The position numbers were made by a program, and so were the translations under genes. Below, piece after piece: positions 24,055-35,982 of a stretch of DNA of 64,000 nt. The notes below the pieces were generated by a model, which did not search any database, was not told the DNA's origin, and saw only the letters and a list, made by a program, of their open reading frames with translations. The DNA comes from Staphylotrichum longicolle (taxonomy: Eukaryota > Ascomycota > Sordariomycetes > Sordariales > Chaetomiaceae), in the NCBI GenBank assembly GCA_019096155.1, contig JAHCVI010000001.1, positions 2,170,001-2,234,000 of the forward strand, read 5' to 3'. Each line of letters begins with the position of its first letter. Position 1 is the stretch's first letter.

Positions 24055-26638
24055 TCAAGCAACCGCCACATACTCGGTCAGCACGTCCCACTCAGCATCC
24101 AACCCACCGAGCTTCCTGAACAACATCACCGAGCTCGTCCCATCCTCCTTGTCGGGCCCGATGATCGACTCGTGCACCCGAAACCGCTCAGGGACATCAA
24201 ACGGCGCGTCCGGGCTGCGCGATCCCGTCGTTGGGCTCAGCTGGCCGACGCTCAAGCCGGGATACTGCTGGTGGCTCGGCATGCCCATCCCCGGCATCCC
24301 TAGCGCGTCGAGACCTATCGAATGCAGAGGCGGGGACCCTTCAGACGCCACCGACGGCGATCCGTGGGACTGTGACCGTTGCCGCGAGTGAGAACGCGAT
24401 CGGGGCTGCGAGTGGGGGTGCGGGTGCGACGCCAGCGGCATCATGAAGGCGCCGCCATCCAACGGAGTCGGCGGCTCGAGTGCGATGCCCGGCGGAGGGT
24501 GCGAGGCCGCACCGCTCCACAACTCCGACGGTGTCTCGGCCGTCGCCCCCAGGAAAGGAGTGGATGCGGCGGGTGCCGCGAGATCATCTATCGACGAGGC
24601 GATGGAAGGCGTGACGCTGAAGGAATGCGCCGTCGCCCCCTCGGTTGGGTCGAAGAACAGTGTCGGATCGATCGGCATGTGCCCTGCGAGGTCGGCCAGA
24701 CTTGCCGCATCCGCACTTCCCGTGACCGAAGACGACGAGCCGGACGAGGTGACGGGTATCTGTGCAGCCTCAAAGCCGTCAAAGGGTGGCCGATGTGCGG
24801 GCCCTGTTGGCGCTCCGAGGCTGATCGAGCCAAATGCGTCGTGGAATGGCGCATCCGAGACGTTAGCGCCCGCCCATGGGTTCTGGCCATGGATCGATGG
24901 ACCGGGAAACGCTGGCAGCTCAGGCGGCGAGTGTTGCCGCGAGTGTGGTTGACTGTGGGGGCGCAGGTGCTTCTCCTCGACTCGCATCGTTCGCTCTGCG
25001 ATGGCCGCCATGACATTGGCCCGCCACAAGTTCTCGCGCCGCCCCGGATTGCGCCGGAGGAGATCAAGTGCAGCACGCCGTATGATGGGATGCCGGCACT
25101 TGGCTGCCACAAAGTACAGCGGTGCGATGATGTACATTTCGAATGTGAACAGGGCTGCAAAGCGTCGCGTATCGGCTGCTGATGGCGCAGGACCTGTTGC
25201 CCTGCCCCCAGCGTGTTGGTCGTGGCTCGAGGGAGGCGCGCTGAGCGAGTTGACGAAGTCGGTGGCAAGTGGGATGATAGCTGAGAAGGTGTCGACGTAA
25301 TCGTCAAACACCGTCTCGTGCTGGCTGAGCGCCGTCGATACCCAGATAAAGGTTGTATGGACGTGTATCTGTATCAAGGCAATGGACCCTGCTGGTCCAT
25401 CACGGGGTTTTGTCGAGCGGTAAAGAGAGAAGGCAACGTTGAACTTGGCGAGTTTTCTTAGTAGATAGTCTTGCTCCTTTTTAAACGCCCGCATCTGATC
25501 CGAGGGTATGTCGGTGAGCTTGGCCATGTGCGTCTTCTTCGCAAACCTGAGGCAGGCGTCCATGAAGTCGTAGAGCGCATACCGAACCTCGTCGATCGTC
25601 TGGAAAATCATGGGGAGCTCAGTCAGCGTCTTGAGGGGCGTCGGAATCTCCACCGGCTCGCCACCGAACATCAGCGATGTCAAGCTCAGCCGCGTGTACA
25701 TGGGCACCAGGTGCTGCTTGATGAGGTCGATCTCGGGATTCCGCGTCGACGGCTTGCGTCCCAGCTGGTTCAGAATCTGGCGGCCCTGATCGAGGTGGAG
25801 GAGCGACTCTCTGTCCTTGCTCTGCATGAGCTCGATGCACACAAAGAGCACGCAGGTGAGGAGGGGCACAAGTGGCCGGGCGTCGACGGTGCGCATCTGG
25901 TCCAGCAGGCAGGCGATGGCCCGGTTGTACTGGTACAGGGCGAATGCGTTCCGGCCCTCGGCGTTGGCGTTGGCGTGTGGCGCCAGGGTGGTGGCCTGCA
26001 CCATCCCCTCGTGCAGACTGCTGACGGCGAGCACGGCATGCCGGACGGCGGGCTCGGATTGGCATATCTGCAGCACCAATACACGCCAAAAGGCGCCGTC
26101 GAGGTCTCCAGAGAGACACGGCGCGGTGATGTGCTGAAAGAAGTGGAAGGCTCGTCTCTCGTCCGAGGACGCCCAGTCGTAAAAGAGCGTCAGGGGCGCC
26201 TGCGGCTCGCCTGCGCTGCTGGTGACCAGGCCGGACCGGCGCCGTCGTTGCGACATGGTTTTGGCGTCCAAGTAGCCATCACACCTGCGGCCCGTCTTGG
26301 TGCAGCGCATGCAGAAGGGTTTTACCTCGTCGCACTTGACCTTGCGGATCCTGTCCCGCGCCGAAGCAAAAGTCCGAGGTTAGCGTTGACGTCCAGGACA
26401 AGGGAGGGGGGAGGGCGGCAGCCAGCAGCTCCCCACCACCAAAATGCGCGCCTATCGAGCCAGTGGCTGGCAGGGAACGGGGGGTAGATGGCGACATGGC
26501 GACAGGGCGACACGGCGACATGGCGGATGTTGGCACTCACTTGCATGTTATACAGCCGGTCCTGACCTTCTTGGACCCCTTCCTCCCGGAGTGCGGGGGT
26601 CGTGATGTCGATGCGGCAGAGTCCGAGTCGAGCCCCAT
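24055..26638 (-). CDS. Zn2Cys6 transcription factor
   Basis: Two minus-strand exons, 26638-26541 and 26350-24055, with a 190-bp intron, give 797 residues. The zinc cluster spans the splice junction with the spacing C29-x2-C32-x6-C39-x6-C46-x2-C49-x6-C56, preceded by a basic GRKGSKKVRTG stretch. This is a complete binuclear DNA-binding domain. Residues about 80-420 resemble the fungal-specific regulatory domain seen in sterol-uptake-control-like factors (SSDERRAFHFFQH, then HAVLAVSSLH and LLTCVLFVCIELMQ). The C-terminal half is Ser/Pro/His/Gln-rich, as in activation regions. The splice site lying inside the zinc cluster is common in this class. Target genes are unknown; the adjacent genes do not form a cluster it could obviously control. 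The ATG chosen is the only one before the cluster in this frame. Confidence 0.9.
26490..26529. repeat. 8-bp tandem repeat in intron
   Basis: Four copies of an 8-bp unit (GGCGACA plus one variable base) and a decayed fifth lie inside the single intron of the Zn2Cys6 gene, near its 5' splice site. The repeat probably explains the unusual 190-bp intron length. Confidence 0.8.
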
Positions 26639-29600
26639 TCTTGTTTCTTCGCGCCCACAGGCGAGCTCGGATCTGGCGTCTTGTCTCGTTCGCTTCCTGT
26701 CTTCCTTGTCCCCGTCTGCTGCTTGCCTCAACTTGGCGGGCCTGGGCGGGAGTGGGCTAGGTTGTCATATACCGATATGGGTCCGAGGGACGAGTTTCAC
26801 GAGACGCGAGGTGCGGTCAACCTCATCCATATAAGCGTTGTTCCGTGCCCCCCTTTGACTTGGACGCTTTCACTGATGACCACCAGCCGGGCGCGTATCG
26901 TTTTAGATGGACAGGAGACATCCAAGGATCTGACCACGCCCTGCCGCCTTTTTGCTCCGCCAGTCCCGGGCCCGTGACTGGGGTCCTACCTAGGTACCTA
27001 GAGGCATTGCAGGCCGTTCCACGACCGCAGGGGTGCCAAGCAGGCGCCGACTTTCTTGGGGACGGAGACATACAGACCATGGCGGGGTTGTGCCGCAGAG
27101 GAGCATAGGATCCGGGCGTCCTTGCCACAAGAAGTTCCTGGGCAGGGGGGGCAGATGGTGGGCAGAATGTGGGCAGGATGTGGGCAGCTTCATCGCCGGA
27201 GCCAGTCGGGAGAAACGCTTGTCGAGATCCATCAAAAGAGCTCGAAACCCCTCGAGCACCGTACAGGTGGCGTTGCACAAGCTCAAAAGCCCCAAGCTTA
27301 CATGCAGCATTGCAGCATTGGTGACGCCGTGAGCGCTTACCAGCCAATGCGGTGAAGCGCAGCGCGACGGGGCACGGAGCCGGAGCTTGCATGGTCTCCG
27401 TGATTGTCGCGGGAGTTGCGCAGCAGCGGTGGGAAAGGGAGCGATGTCACTTTACCTACCGCGTACTTGCCCTGTACAGTCAGGTAGGGACCGCTTCGAA
27501 GGCAGGACCAGGGGGAAATGCAGGACGCGGGCTGCAGCCCGCGGCTTCCAAATTCCAAAATGCGGGCTCCAGAGACAATCCTGAGCTGATTTGTAAGGCG
27601 ACGCCGCGAGAATGATTTGAGGTGCCTTCCCGCCAATTTACCGCGCCTTGGCGGTCGGTGCTGGGGCTCCCCAAACCAGCAGCTGCTTGTCCGCCGTCCT
27701 GCGTGCCAAGCGCCAGAGCACTGCCGTGTTTCTGGGAGTCGTTCTTACCTCGAGTGAGATCCGGGGACTTTCAAAGTGTCAGCCCTGCCGGCTCGGACAG
27801 GATCACGGGAAAGGCGGGTCGGTTGCGAGGCAGGGGTCGAGCCCCTGGCTCCATCGCGCGGGGAGGGCTTGTCCGCCGCCACATCAAGATTGGCAGCCTC
27901 CGCAGTCTCCATGACGAACAAGCTTCCACTGCAAGGATCTTTCTCACCACCTTAATGGGGCCCGACGGCGCTGCTTGCTTCACCACATCGCCAGAAAGCC
28001 TAGCAATCTGGGCCATCTCACTTGGGCCAGCCCCTCAGCGTTTTTCCGCCCCACCTGGCCCCAGCAAGTCCCGAGAGTTTGGTGAATCGGTAGCGCAACC
28101 GACTCGTCCTTTGGACCCAAGGGATTCTTCCATCTGCGAGTTTAAGGTTTTTTCTCCTTCTCCTCGAAATTTCCCAGCACTTCTCTTCGCTTGCTTGTTT
28201 TCATCGTGGGGCCTCTTGTGAGTTGGCGAAATCTTGTTGCCTGATAGAGACAAACCCCCATGCCACGCCTCAGCCACCTGCAAGGTTCTTCGGCACCGAC
28301 ACACACGCATGGCGCCCCTGACCGCTCCGCTCCCGAGCCAATCAATGGGAAGGCGATTGCAGAGATTCCTGGCACTTTCGGCTTGCGCCGCCTCCCCAGA
28401 GCTTGGTTGAAGACGACATCAATGGTGAGAGTTGACTGCGTAGCCGATGGTGTTCCTTGCCAACCTAGGGCTCTCCAGAGAATTACTCATGCTCTGTCAG
28501 CAGACCGTTGAACAGCACCGCTTGTCTGTTTGACTGAAAGTACATACCAGGCAACTCGCTCACACCCTTTCCGCCACGTTTTTCTGACTTGGCCATGTGC
28601 CCACTGCAACTGGGGCCAGTTCCAGTCTCTGCCGGACCAAGTGTCTCGAACGAGGCGCAAGCGTTGAGGCTTGGCCGTGTCTTCCTTCCTCAGGCAGAAA
28701 TATTCTCGAAGCATCAACACATTAATGTGAAACTGAAGAGGTGCCCAAAAGCCCTTCATCAATCCACTGTTGCCTGCTAACTTCGACCTCGCGACTGAGG
28801 TTTTGCTGGGAAACGTATCCAGCATGATTGGCCCCCTCGGACCTCAGGGGGTTTGATCCAGAAAGCAACGAATCTCTGCGCCATTCTTTTACCTTGAGAT
28901 CCCGCACCTGGTACTTTAAGGTTGTTTGCGGCTTCTGTTGACGTTGAGGCACGGCTTGTCAAGCAAGGAAAGTTCCATTTGTTCTCGTCAGAGACGACTG
29001 GGTGCCAGACCAGAAATGCACGGAGGAGGTAGAAGCCTGAGAAGGATTTGTGGGCAAACAACAGCAAACCCCGGAAATCCTGGGCTCTGTTGTTCCAGAA
29101 TCAGCAGCAAGTTCCAGCTCAGCCGAGTTGCAGGCGTCAGGCCGAGACACTCGGCCGAGGCCACTGGCCCTGAGGAAGAGACCCAACCATGGTCAGCTTG
29201 CAGCAGCCAACAAGGTTGCACCTCCTGCACCCCGGTACTTGGTGGTCCCAGGAAAGTGTATGCCGAGCTTGCGGCTCTTCGTTATCCAAACCAACTCTTG
29301 GCTTGTGCGGGGCGCAGGGTTCAAAAAGGGACAACGTGCTCCCAACTGACCAGTTTCTCTGCCCCAACGGTCAAGCAGTCGGGAATCTATGGCGAAGGTT
29401 GACAGAGACCCACGCCTCGAAACTCGTTGTATCCAGACTTCCAGCTGCACCAAGAGGATGGCCTCGAGCCACCATTAGGTCGACGAAGAATATCCTTAGA
29501 GCGGTCTCCAACAACTCGATGAAGGGCTGTGTCGGACCCACCCATCAAATACACCAGAGCGGCAGCTATCATCAAGGGTTTCCGTAATCTGAGGTCAACG

Positions 29601-30712
29601 AATGGATCATCATGAACTGCCATCCTAGGACAGAACCGATGACTTTGAAACGGTTCACAGGTTGTGTCTCAAGTCCCAAGGCAAGGGCTTCGTGGAGGAG
29701 CTGCGTGCAGGTGCAAGGTAGTGACGGCCATGGGCTGTCCGCATCACCAACTTGAACCGTCATCCTCAAACCCTCGCATGTTGACGATGGTCAATGGAGG
29801 ACGTGATTTCCAGGATCGCCATCCAGATATGGGACCGTATTCCGGGGCATGTCCAACGCTGCAGGTTGCCAGGCAAACAACATCCATGAGGCTGGCTGAT
29901 CACCGAGAGCTTGAAGGCTGCTGCAAACGATAGGTAATCGCCTAACAGTATGTGCTGACCGAGACTCCCCATCACATTGCAGCGAGGGTGACCATAACCA
30001 GGCTCATAGTTACCCACTGATTTCATCCGCTATTGCGTGTGTGCTGCTGGTTCCTCTCGCAGTGTTGAGTGTGGGGTACAGAGTTGACGGCAGATGGTGG
30101 CAATGGGCCTGCGTGGGCCGGAGCCTACCCCGCCTGCAAGTCGGGCTGGTCTTGATGCAGACGCGCTGCTCCTCGAGAAAGGCAATGGTCAGGAATTGAA
30201 AACTTTTCTCGTCACACAGAATAAGGCGAACTGAATATCGAGGCTTTCGCGGCGTGTCTCTTTGCAAACGACGCGCTTTACTCAGCAGGCAAGAGCCCGC
30301 CAAGTGCCAGGTTGGTGAATCGAATCAGTTAGAAGGTTCCACATTGCGGAGAGAGCTGTTGGTCACAGGCTCCAAGCTCGGGCCAGCTCTTAAGGTGCCT
30401 GAGCGTGCACGGACTTTGCCGCCTAAGTCTCCGCAGTCGTCATCTGAGTGGCCGCCTACAGTCAGTTCGCCGCTGTTGTCCTGTCAGAGGCCAACTTACC
30501 GACCACATCAAAGTCCACGGAAGGCTGCCAGACCCCAAGCCTTTCTTCCTCCATCAAAAAACTTTCTCCCTCCCTCCATCCTCCTTTATCAAGTCCATCT
30601 TCCCTCTCGTTGCGCGAGGCCATCTTCTCTCCCCGCAACACCCGCACTGCGCACCCAACTTCTATCCCAAACTCCGCCGGTTTCCGCAGCGCGCGATCAA
30701 GCAACCGACAAG
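26639..30712. other. Intergenic, divergent Zn2Cys6 and CDC48
   Basis: About 4 kb separates the two divergent starts. Open frames up to about 200 codons occur on both strands but overlap one another and show no motif or splice structure. The sequence is not A/T-rich, so it does not look like a RIP-degraded transposon. A palindromic TACCTAGGTACCTA block is at 26987-27000. The CDC48 promoter is at the right end. Confidence 0.5.
30538..30612 (+). promoter_or_regulatory. Pyrimidine-rich leader upstream of CDC48
   Basis: A C/T-rich block about 100-170 bp upstream of the CDC48 ATG. Such CT blocks often mark the transcription start region of strongly expressed fungal genes. The assignment rests on composition and position only. 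Confidence 0.4.
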
Positions 30713-33433
30713 ATGGCTCCCGAGCCTACTCCCGACCACCATGACCACAAGAAGAAGGTCAATTTGACGTACGTGGTATACTAGGCGATGCCAAGCTCAT
30801 GGTTGAAGCGCGATTGTTGGCTAACTCTTTCCCCGCAGCGATGTCTCCGGCGCCGAGCGCAAGGACGAGGATGACACAGCCACCGCCATTCTCAAGAAGA
30901 AGAAGAAGCCCAACCAGCTGATGTATGTGAAACCGTGTATCGGGATACTTTTGTGGGCGACTGGCTGACGGGTAGCAGGGTGACCGATGCCGTCAACGAT
31001 GACAACTCGATCATTGCCCTCTCAAATAACACAATGGAGGCGCTCCAGCTTTTCCGTGGCGACACGGTGCTGGTTCGCGGCAAGAAGAGGAAGGATACCG
31101 TGTTGATTGTCCTCGCCGACGACGACCTTGATGACGGCAGTGCTCGCATCAACCGGGTTGTCCGCCACAACCTGCGGGTCAAGCACGGCGACATCATCAC
31201 CATCCACCCTTGCCCCGATATCAAATACGTAAGTTGCCTGCCCAGTCCGAGGGCGTTCTGCCGCAGAGCTAATGGCAAGATTAGGCCAAGCGTATCGCTG
31301 TTCTTCCCATTGCCGATACCGTCGAGGGCATCACCGGCTCTCTGTTCGACGTCTTCCTCGCCCCATACTTTCGCGAAGCCTACCGGCCAGTTCGGCAAGG
31401 CGATCTCTTCATCGTGCGTGGCGGCATGAGGCAGGTGGAGTTTAAGGTGGTCGAGGTCGACCCTCCCGAGTACGGCATCGTTGCTCAAGACACCGTCATT
31501 CACTGCGAGGGCGAGCCCATTCAGCGTGACGAGGAGGAGAACAACCTCAACGAGGTCGGCTACGATGATATCGGTGGCTGCCGCAAGCAGATGGCTCAGA
31601 TTCGCGAGATGGTTGAGCTCCCGCTCAGGCACCCGCAGCTTTTCAAGTCTATTGGTATCAAGCCCCCTCGCGGTGTTCTCCTTTACGGGCCTCCGGGTAC
31701 CGGTAAGACGCTGATGGCTCGTGCCGTTGCCAACGAGACCGGCGCCTTCTTCTTCCTCATCAACGGTCCCGAGATCATGTCCAAGATGGCCGGTGAATCC
31801 GAGTCCAACTTGAGAAAGGCATTCGAGGAGGCCGAGAAGAACTCGCCTGCCATCATTTTCATCGACGAAATCGACTCGATCGCTCCCAAGCGTGACAAGA
31901 CGAACGGCGAGGTCGAGCGCCGCGTCGTGTCTCAGCTGCTCACTCTCATGGACGGCATGAAGGCACGGTCCAACGTCGTTGTTATGGCCGCGACCAACCG
32001 GCCCAACTCCATCGATCCGGCTCTTCGTCGGTTCGGCCGTTTCGATCGCGAGGTCGACATCGGCATTCCCGACCCGACTGGTCGTCTCGAGATTCTGCAG
32101 ATCCACACCAAGAACATGAAGCTGGCTGATGATGTCGATCTCGAGCAGATCGCCGCCGAGACGCACGGCTACGTCGGCTCTGATGTTGCTGCTCTCTGCT
32201 CCGAAGCCGCCATGCAGCAGATTCGTGAGAAGATGGACCTCATCGATCTCGACGAGGACACCATCGATGCCGAGGTGCTCGACTCCCTCGGTGTCACCAT
32301 GGAGAACTTCCGCTTTGCCCTCGGCGTTTCGAACCCGTCGGCTCTTCGCGAGGTTGCCGTTGTCGAGGTGCCCAACGTTCGCTGGGAGGACATTGGTGGT
32401 CTCGAGACGGTCAAGCAGGAGCTCAAGGAGAGCGTCCAGTACCCCGTGGACCACCCCGAGAAGTTCCTCAAGTTTGGTCTTTCGCCGTCCCGCGGTGTTT
32501 TGTTCTATGGCCCGCCCGGTACGGGTAAGACGATGTTGGCCAAGGCTGTCGCCAACGAGTGCTCTGCCAACTTCATCTCCGTCAAGGGCCCCGAGCTGCT
32601 TTCCATGTGGTTCGGTGAGTCGGAGAGCAACATCCGCGACATTTTCGACAAGGCTCGTGCTGCTGCCCCTTGCGTCGTCTTCCTCGACGAGTTGGACTCC
32701 ATCGCCAAGGCTCGCGGTGGCTCAGTTGGCGATGCTGGCGGTGCCTCCGACCGTGTTGTCAACCAGCTTCTGACTGGTAAGTCTTCTTACACTAACAAAT
32801 ATCGGTGGTTGTCTCGCATGTACTAACAAGAACCTTTTAGAAATGGACGGCATGACCTCCAAGAAGAACGTCTTCGTCATTGGCGCCACCAACCGGCCGG
32901 AGCAGCTCGACCCTGCCCTGTGCCGTCCCGGCCGTCTCGACTCGCTCATCTACGTGCCCCTGCCCGATGAGCCCGGCCGTCTGGGCATTCTCAAGGCCCA
33001 GCTGCGCAAGACGCCCGTTGCCGACGATGTGGACCTCAACTACATTGCGTCCAAGACGCACGGCTTCTCTGGTGCCGATTTGGGCTTCATCACCCAGCGC
33101 GCCGTCAAGCTGGCCATCAAGGAGTCGATCACGCTCGAGATCAACCGCACCAAGGAGCGCGAGGCGGCGGGTGAGGACGTCGACATGGAGGACGACGAGG
33201 ATCCGGTGCCGCAGCTCACCAAGCGGCACTTTGAGGAGGCCATGCAGATGGCCCGCCGCTCGGTCACGGACGTCGAGATTCGCCGCTACGAGGCGTTCGC
33301 CCAGCAGATGAAGAACGCCGGTCCCGGCGCCTACTTCAAGTTCCCCGAGGGCGGTGTTGAGGGCAGCGGCAACTCTGGTGGCGCTGGCAACTCGTTCGGT
33401 GACGCTGGCAACGACGACGGTCTCTACGACTAA
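30713..33433 (+). CDS. CDC48: CDC48/p97 AAA ATPase
   Basis: Five exons (30713-30768, 30839-30922, 30979-31228, 31285-32776, 32841-33433) give 824 residues, the usual length. Cdc48 is a hexameric segregase that, with Ufd1-Npl4 and other cofactors, pulls ubiquitylated proteins from membranes, chromatin and complexes for proteasomal degradation. The N-terminal cofactor-binding domain is about 25-210. D1 has Walker A GPPGTGKT at 265-272 and Walker B with Asp324-Glu325; D2 has Walker A at 539-546 and Walker B with Asp598-Glu599. Both catalytic sites are intact. The C-terminus ends Asp-Gly-Leu-Tyr-Asp, close to the conserved tail recognised by PUB/PUL-domain cofactors. The last intron carries a perfect TACTAAC branch site at 32821. 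The first three exons are tiny, all introns are 56-70 bp, and every junction keeps frame. Confidence 0.98.
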
Positions 33434-34606
33434 ACGGAGATCCTCTTTTGTTTCCTGGGACATGCAGATTTGGGACGTTTGGGGTTCTGGGATCTGTGGT
33501 GTATTCTAGTTTTTTTTTTCCTTGCAATCATGATCTCATGATGGATCGTCCTGCACCTGAGCCTTGGGAAGGAAACCGTTACCCTTGGGAATCAAATGGC
33601 TACAGCTACCTCTCTCTTTCCCCGCTCTGCGATTCTCGTTGGGCAGACTGGATGGGGTGCTTTGCTTTTTTGCTTGGGGGAAGTCTGGGAGGCGGAGTCG
33701 GATAGATTGGGCGTGTCGTTGGGTTGCCTCTGGAGCAAGACAGATCGTGGGGGGTTGCCAGTTAACAGCATGGTTGCCATGCCGGTGCCCCCGAAGACAA
33801 CTTATAGATTGCGATCTTCTGACTTGTGTTGATGCGTGTCTTTTGTGACGGTCATCGGACCTGGTCTGAGCATCTTCGGGTCTGTATTGGTGAGTGATCT
33901 AGAGTTCCGTGATCCTCGACGGAAGGAGCTTTGCCTCTTGTACATAGAAACAAATACGTCCAAATCACAGGAGAGATCAAGATCAATATCCAGCTAACCT
34001 CCGTAAGAAAAATGCTTTCCTTCATACTGCGGTCTCTACGCACAAACTCCAGCAACCCGAAAGCTAGGAGCAAAAGGAGAAGTCTTGCGACGGCCACCTC
34101 CGCCGGGAATAAGTTTATGGTGGGTATGTATGTACATTTGACGCTCTCGCGCTGTGTCGTGGCATTCCTGCCCTGTTCGTTATTTTCCAGCACCGCTGGA
34201 CGATTGTCTCCAATGTCCCCAGCCTCATATTTACTGGCCTCTTTCTCCCTCCCTCTCTCTCCCCTTGCCCTTGCCAGGTTTGAGACGCTTTGCAGCCACC
34301 GTTTCCATCTTCGTCTGCCGAGCCTCTCAAGGTGTGATAGCCGGTTGCAACAATATGTTTATGGGGGGTGTCTTGTTTTTGTGGAACAAGATTTGGGATG
34401 GTATAGTTTTTTGAGTGTTGAGTGTTGAATGTGTTCGTGTTTCGTGTGTCGTGTCATCGTGATGGAAAAACGGGGTGCAGTCCAGTCGGTCCAGCGTGCC
34501 CGGTGTCTATGTAGCCCGTCTCGTCGTCCTGCTTGCTTGCTTGCTTGCCTCATACATGCTGCATCCGCTGGTTGTAGAAGGGTGGGTTTTTGCATGTTGA
34601 GGCAGA
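33434..34606. other. Convergent 3' region, CDC48 and 172-residue gene
   Basis: Both flanking genes end towards this 1.2-kb stretch, so it should hold two 3' untranslated regions and their polyadenylation sites. A small GCTT tandem repeat is at 34531-34548. No gene is supported. Confidence 0.5.
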
Positions 34607-35209
34607 TCATGTTGCGCCGCTGTCGTCAATCTCGCACACCGACTCCAGGCATTCGCGAGTCGCCTTGAGCGCTTCGTCGACGACGGCTTGCGGGATAGCG
34701 AGGTTTGGCCGGGCGCCGGTGCCGTTATTGCTTGCGCCGTTGGTGCCCTCGGACTTCTTGCCGTTCACGGCGCTGCCGTTCTCTTCGGCGAAGGAGCCGT
34801 TGACGGCCTTGGCGGAGCCATTGGCGTTGGGCGAGACGGCCGTGTCGTGCCGGACATCCTCGATGACGCGGCGCAGGAGGGCGGGGAACGAGGATACCTC
34901 GCCGGAACGAAGGAGAGACAGGGCGTGGTTCTGAACAATGGTCGGCCAGTTGGCTTGGTGAGAGTTGAGAGAGTGGAGGAGGTGCTCTTGGATCCTGTCA
35001 CAAGGAAAAGGCGCCGGTTAGCTTGCTTTGTCTGGTGTTGGCGTCGAGCGCAGGCGCGACAGATTAGGGCGGGCTTACTTGGTAACATGGCCTTCTTTGA
35101 TCAAGATGGAATTGATCTGGGATCGGAGGTCTGGGTCGAGGGTGGCAGCGGTGTGATTTGCAGCCGATGAAGGCACCTTGACGGGCGTCGAAGGATTCTG
35201 GTTCGCCAT
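34607..35209 (-). CDS. Uncharacterised 172-residue protein
   Basis: Two minus-strand exons, 35209-35079 and 34994-34607, with an 84-bp intron (GTAAGC donor, GACAG acceptor), give 172 residues. The first part (about 25-85) looks helical and well conserved in character: DLRSQINSILIKEGH, then IQEHLLHSLNSHQANWPTIVQ and a Leu-Leu-Arg-Ser-Gly-Glu turn. A low-complexity Asn/Gly/Ser/Ala linker (about 105-145) and a short acidic helix at the C-terminus follow. No catalytic motif, membrane segment or signal peptide is visible. The pattern suits a small nuclear or complex-subunit protein, but I do not recognise the family. Clean splicing and codon bias make the gene credible. Confidence 0.72.
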
Positions 35210-35960
35210 GATGGAGTAAACTCGAGTTGGACCGTGGCTGGCGGTTTAAGTTTTCAAGCGAGAGAATAAGGTAGGGCAACTCGACGGTATCTTGCTTCTG
35301 GCTTCTCCAAGAAGAGAAAATTGCGAGGGTCGAGTGAGAACTGAAGCAGACGTGCCGCCGGCGCAAACGAAATTCAGCGGCGAGTTGAAGTCGTTGGGGA
35401 TGCGACACAAGGCTGAACCACCTGCCCGCGATTTCGGGAGCAAGGCTGAGGGAACGGAAGCGGAGCCAGGTGGGCAAAAGGGCCCGAGGTCCGTGCCCAT
35501 GTTCTGTGCGCGCCACTCTTCAGCCACACCTCCCAGCCTTGAATGGCCAATAATGGAGTCAACGCCGCCACGAATTTGGACTTTGGTGGGCATTGTTCTC
35601 AACATCACACAATGGGCTCATTGGGCTGCACTGCGAGCGGTTCTGGGCTTTCTCTTGGGGCTCGACATTGCTCAGAGTCTGAGTCTTCCGGATGAGCACT
35701 CCCGTCAGGAGGAGCGGACAATAGTCACTTCAAGGATATCTCAGGTCGCGAATGCTGTCAGCTTCGCGAGTTGACAACCCGTCGAAGAGTCTTGGACTAT
35801 CTCCCGTTCACAACAGCAACCTGGAAAGGAGACTTTTGCTGAACAATTCGAATACCTAGGGTAGGTGACCTGCAACCTGTTGCGCCGCAGATGCGTTCAT
35901 GGTGGATTAGTTGCTTCACCCAGATCATCTGGAACCTGGAAGGTGCCAACGTCCCTTCCA

Positions 35961-35982
35961 CCCCCCCCCCCCCCCCCCCCCC
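35961..35982. repeat. Poly-C run, 22 bases
   Basis: An uninterrupted run of 22 cytosines (G on the other strand). Such a tract is prone to length change and sequencing error. Confidence 0.9.

Noticed and set aside
26639..30712. Possible transposon remnant in the large divergent intergenic region
   Set aside because: No terminal repeats, target-site duplications, transposase or reverse-transcriptase motifs, and no A/T skew from RIP.
30892..32454. 520-codon open frame antisense to CDC48
   Set aside because: Same cause: the mirror of CDC48 coding sequence, running across its introns without splice logic.
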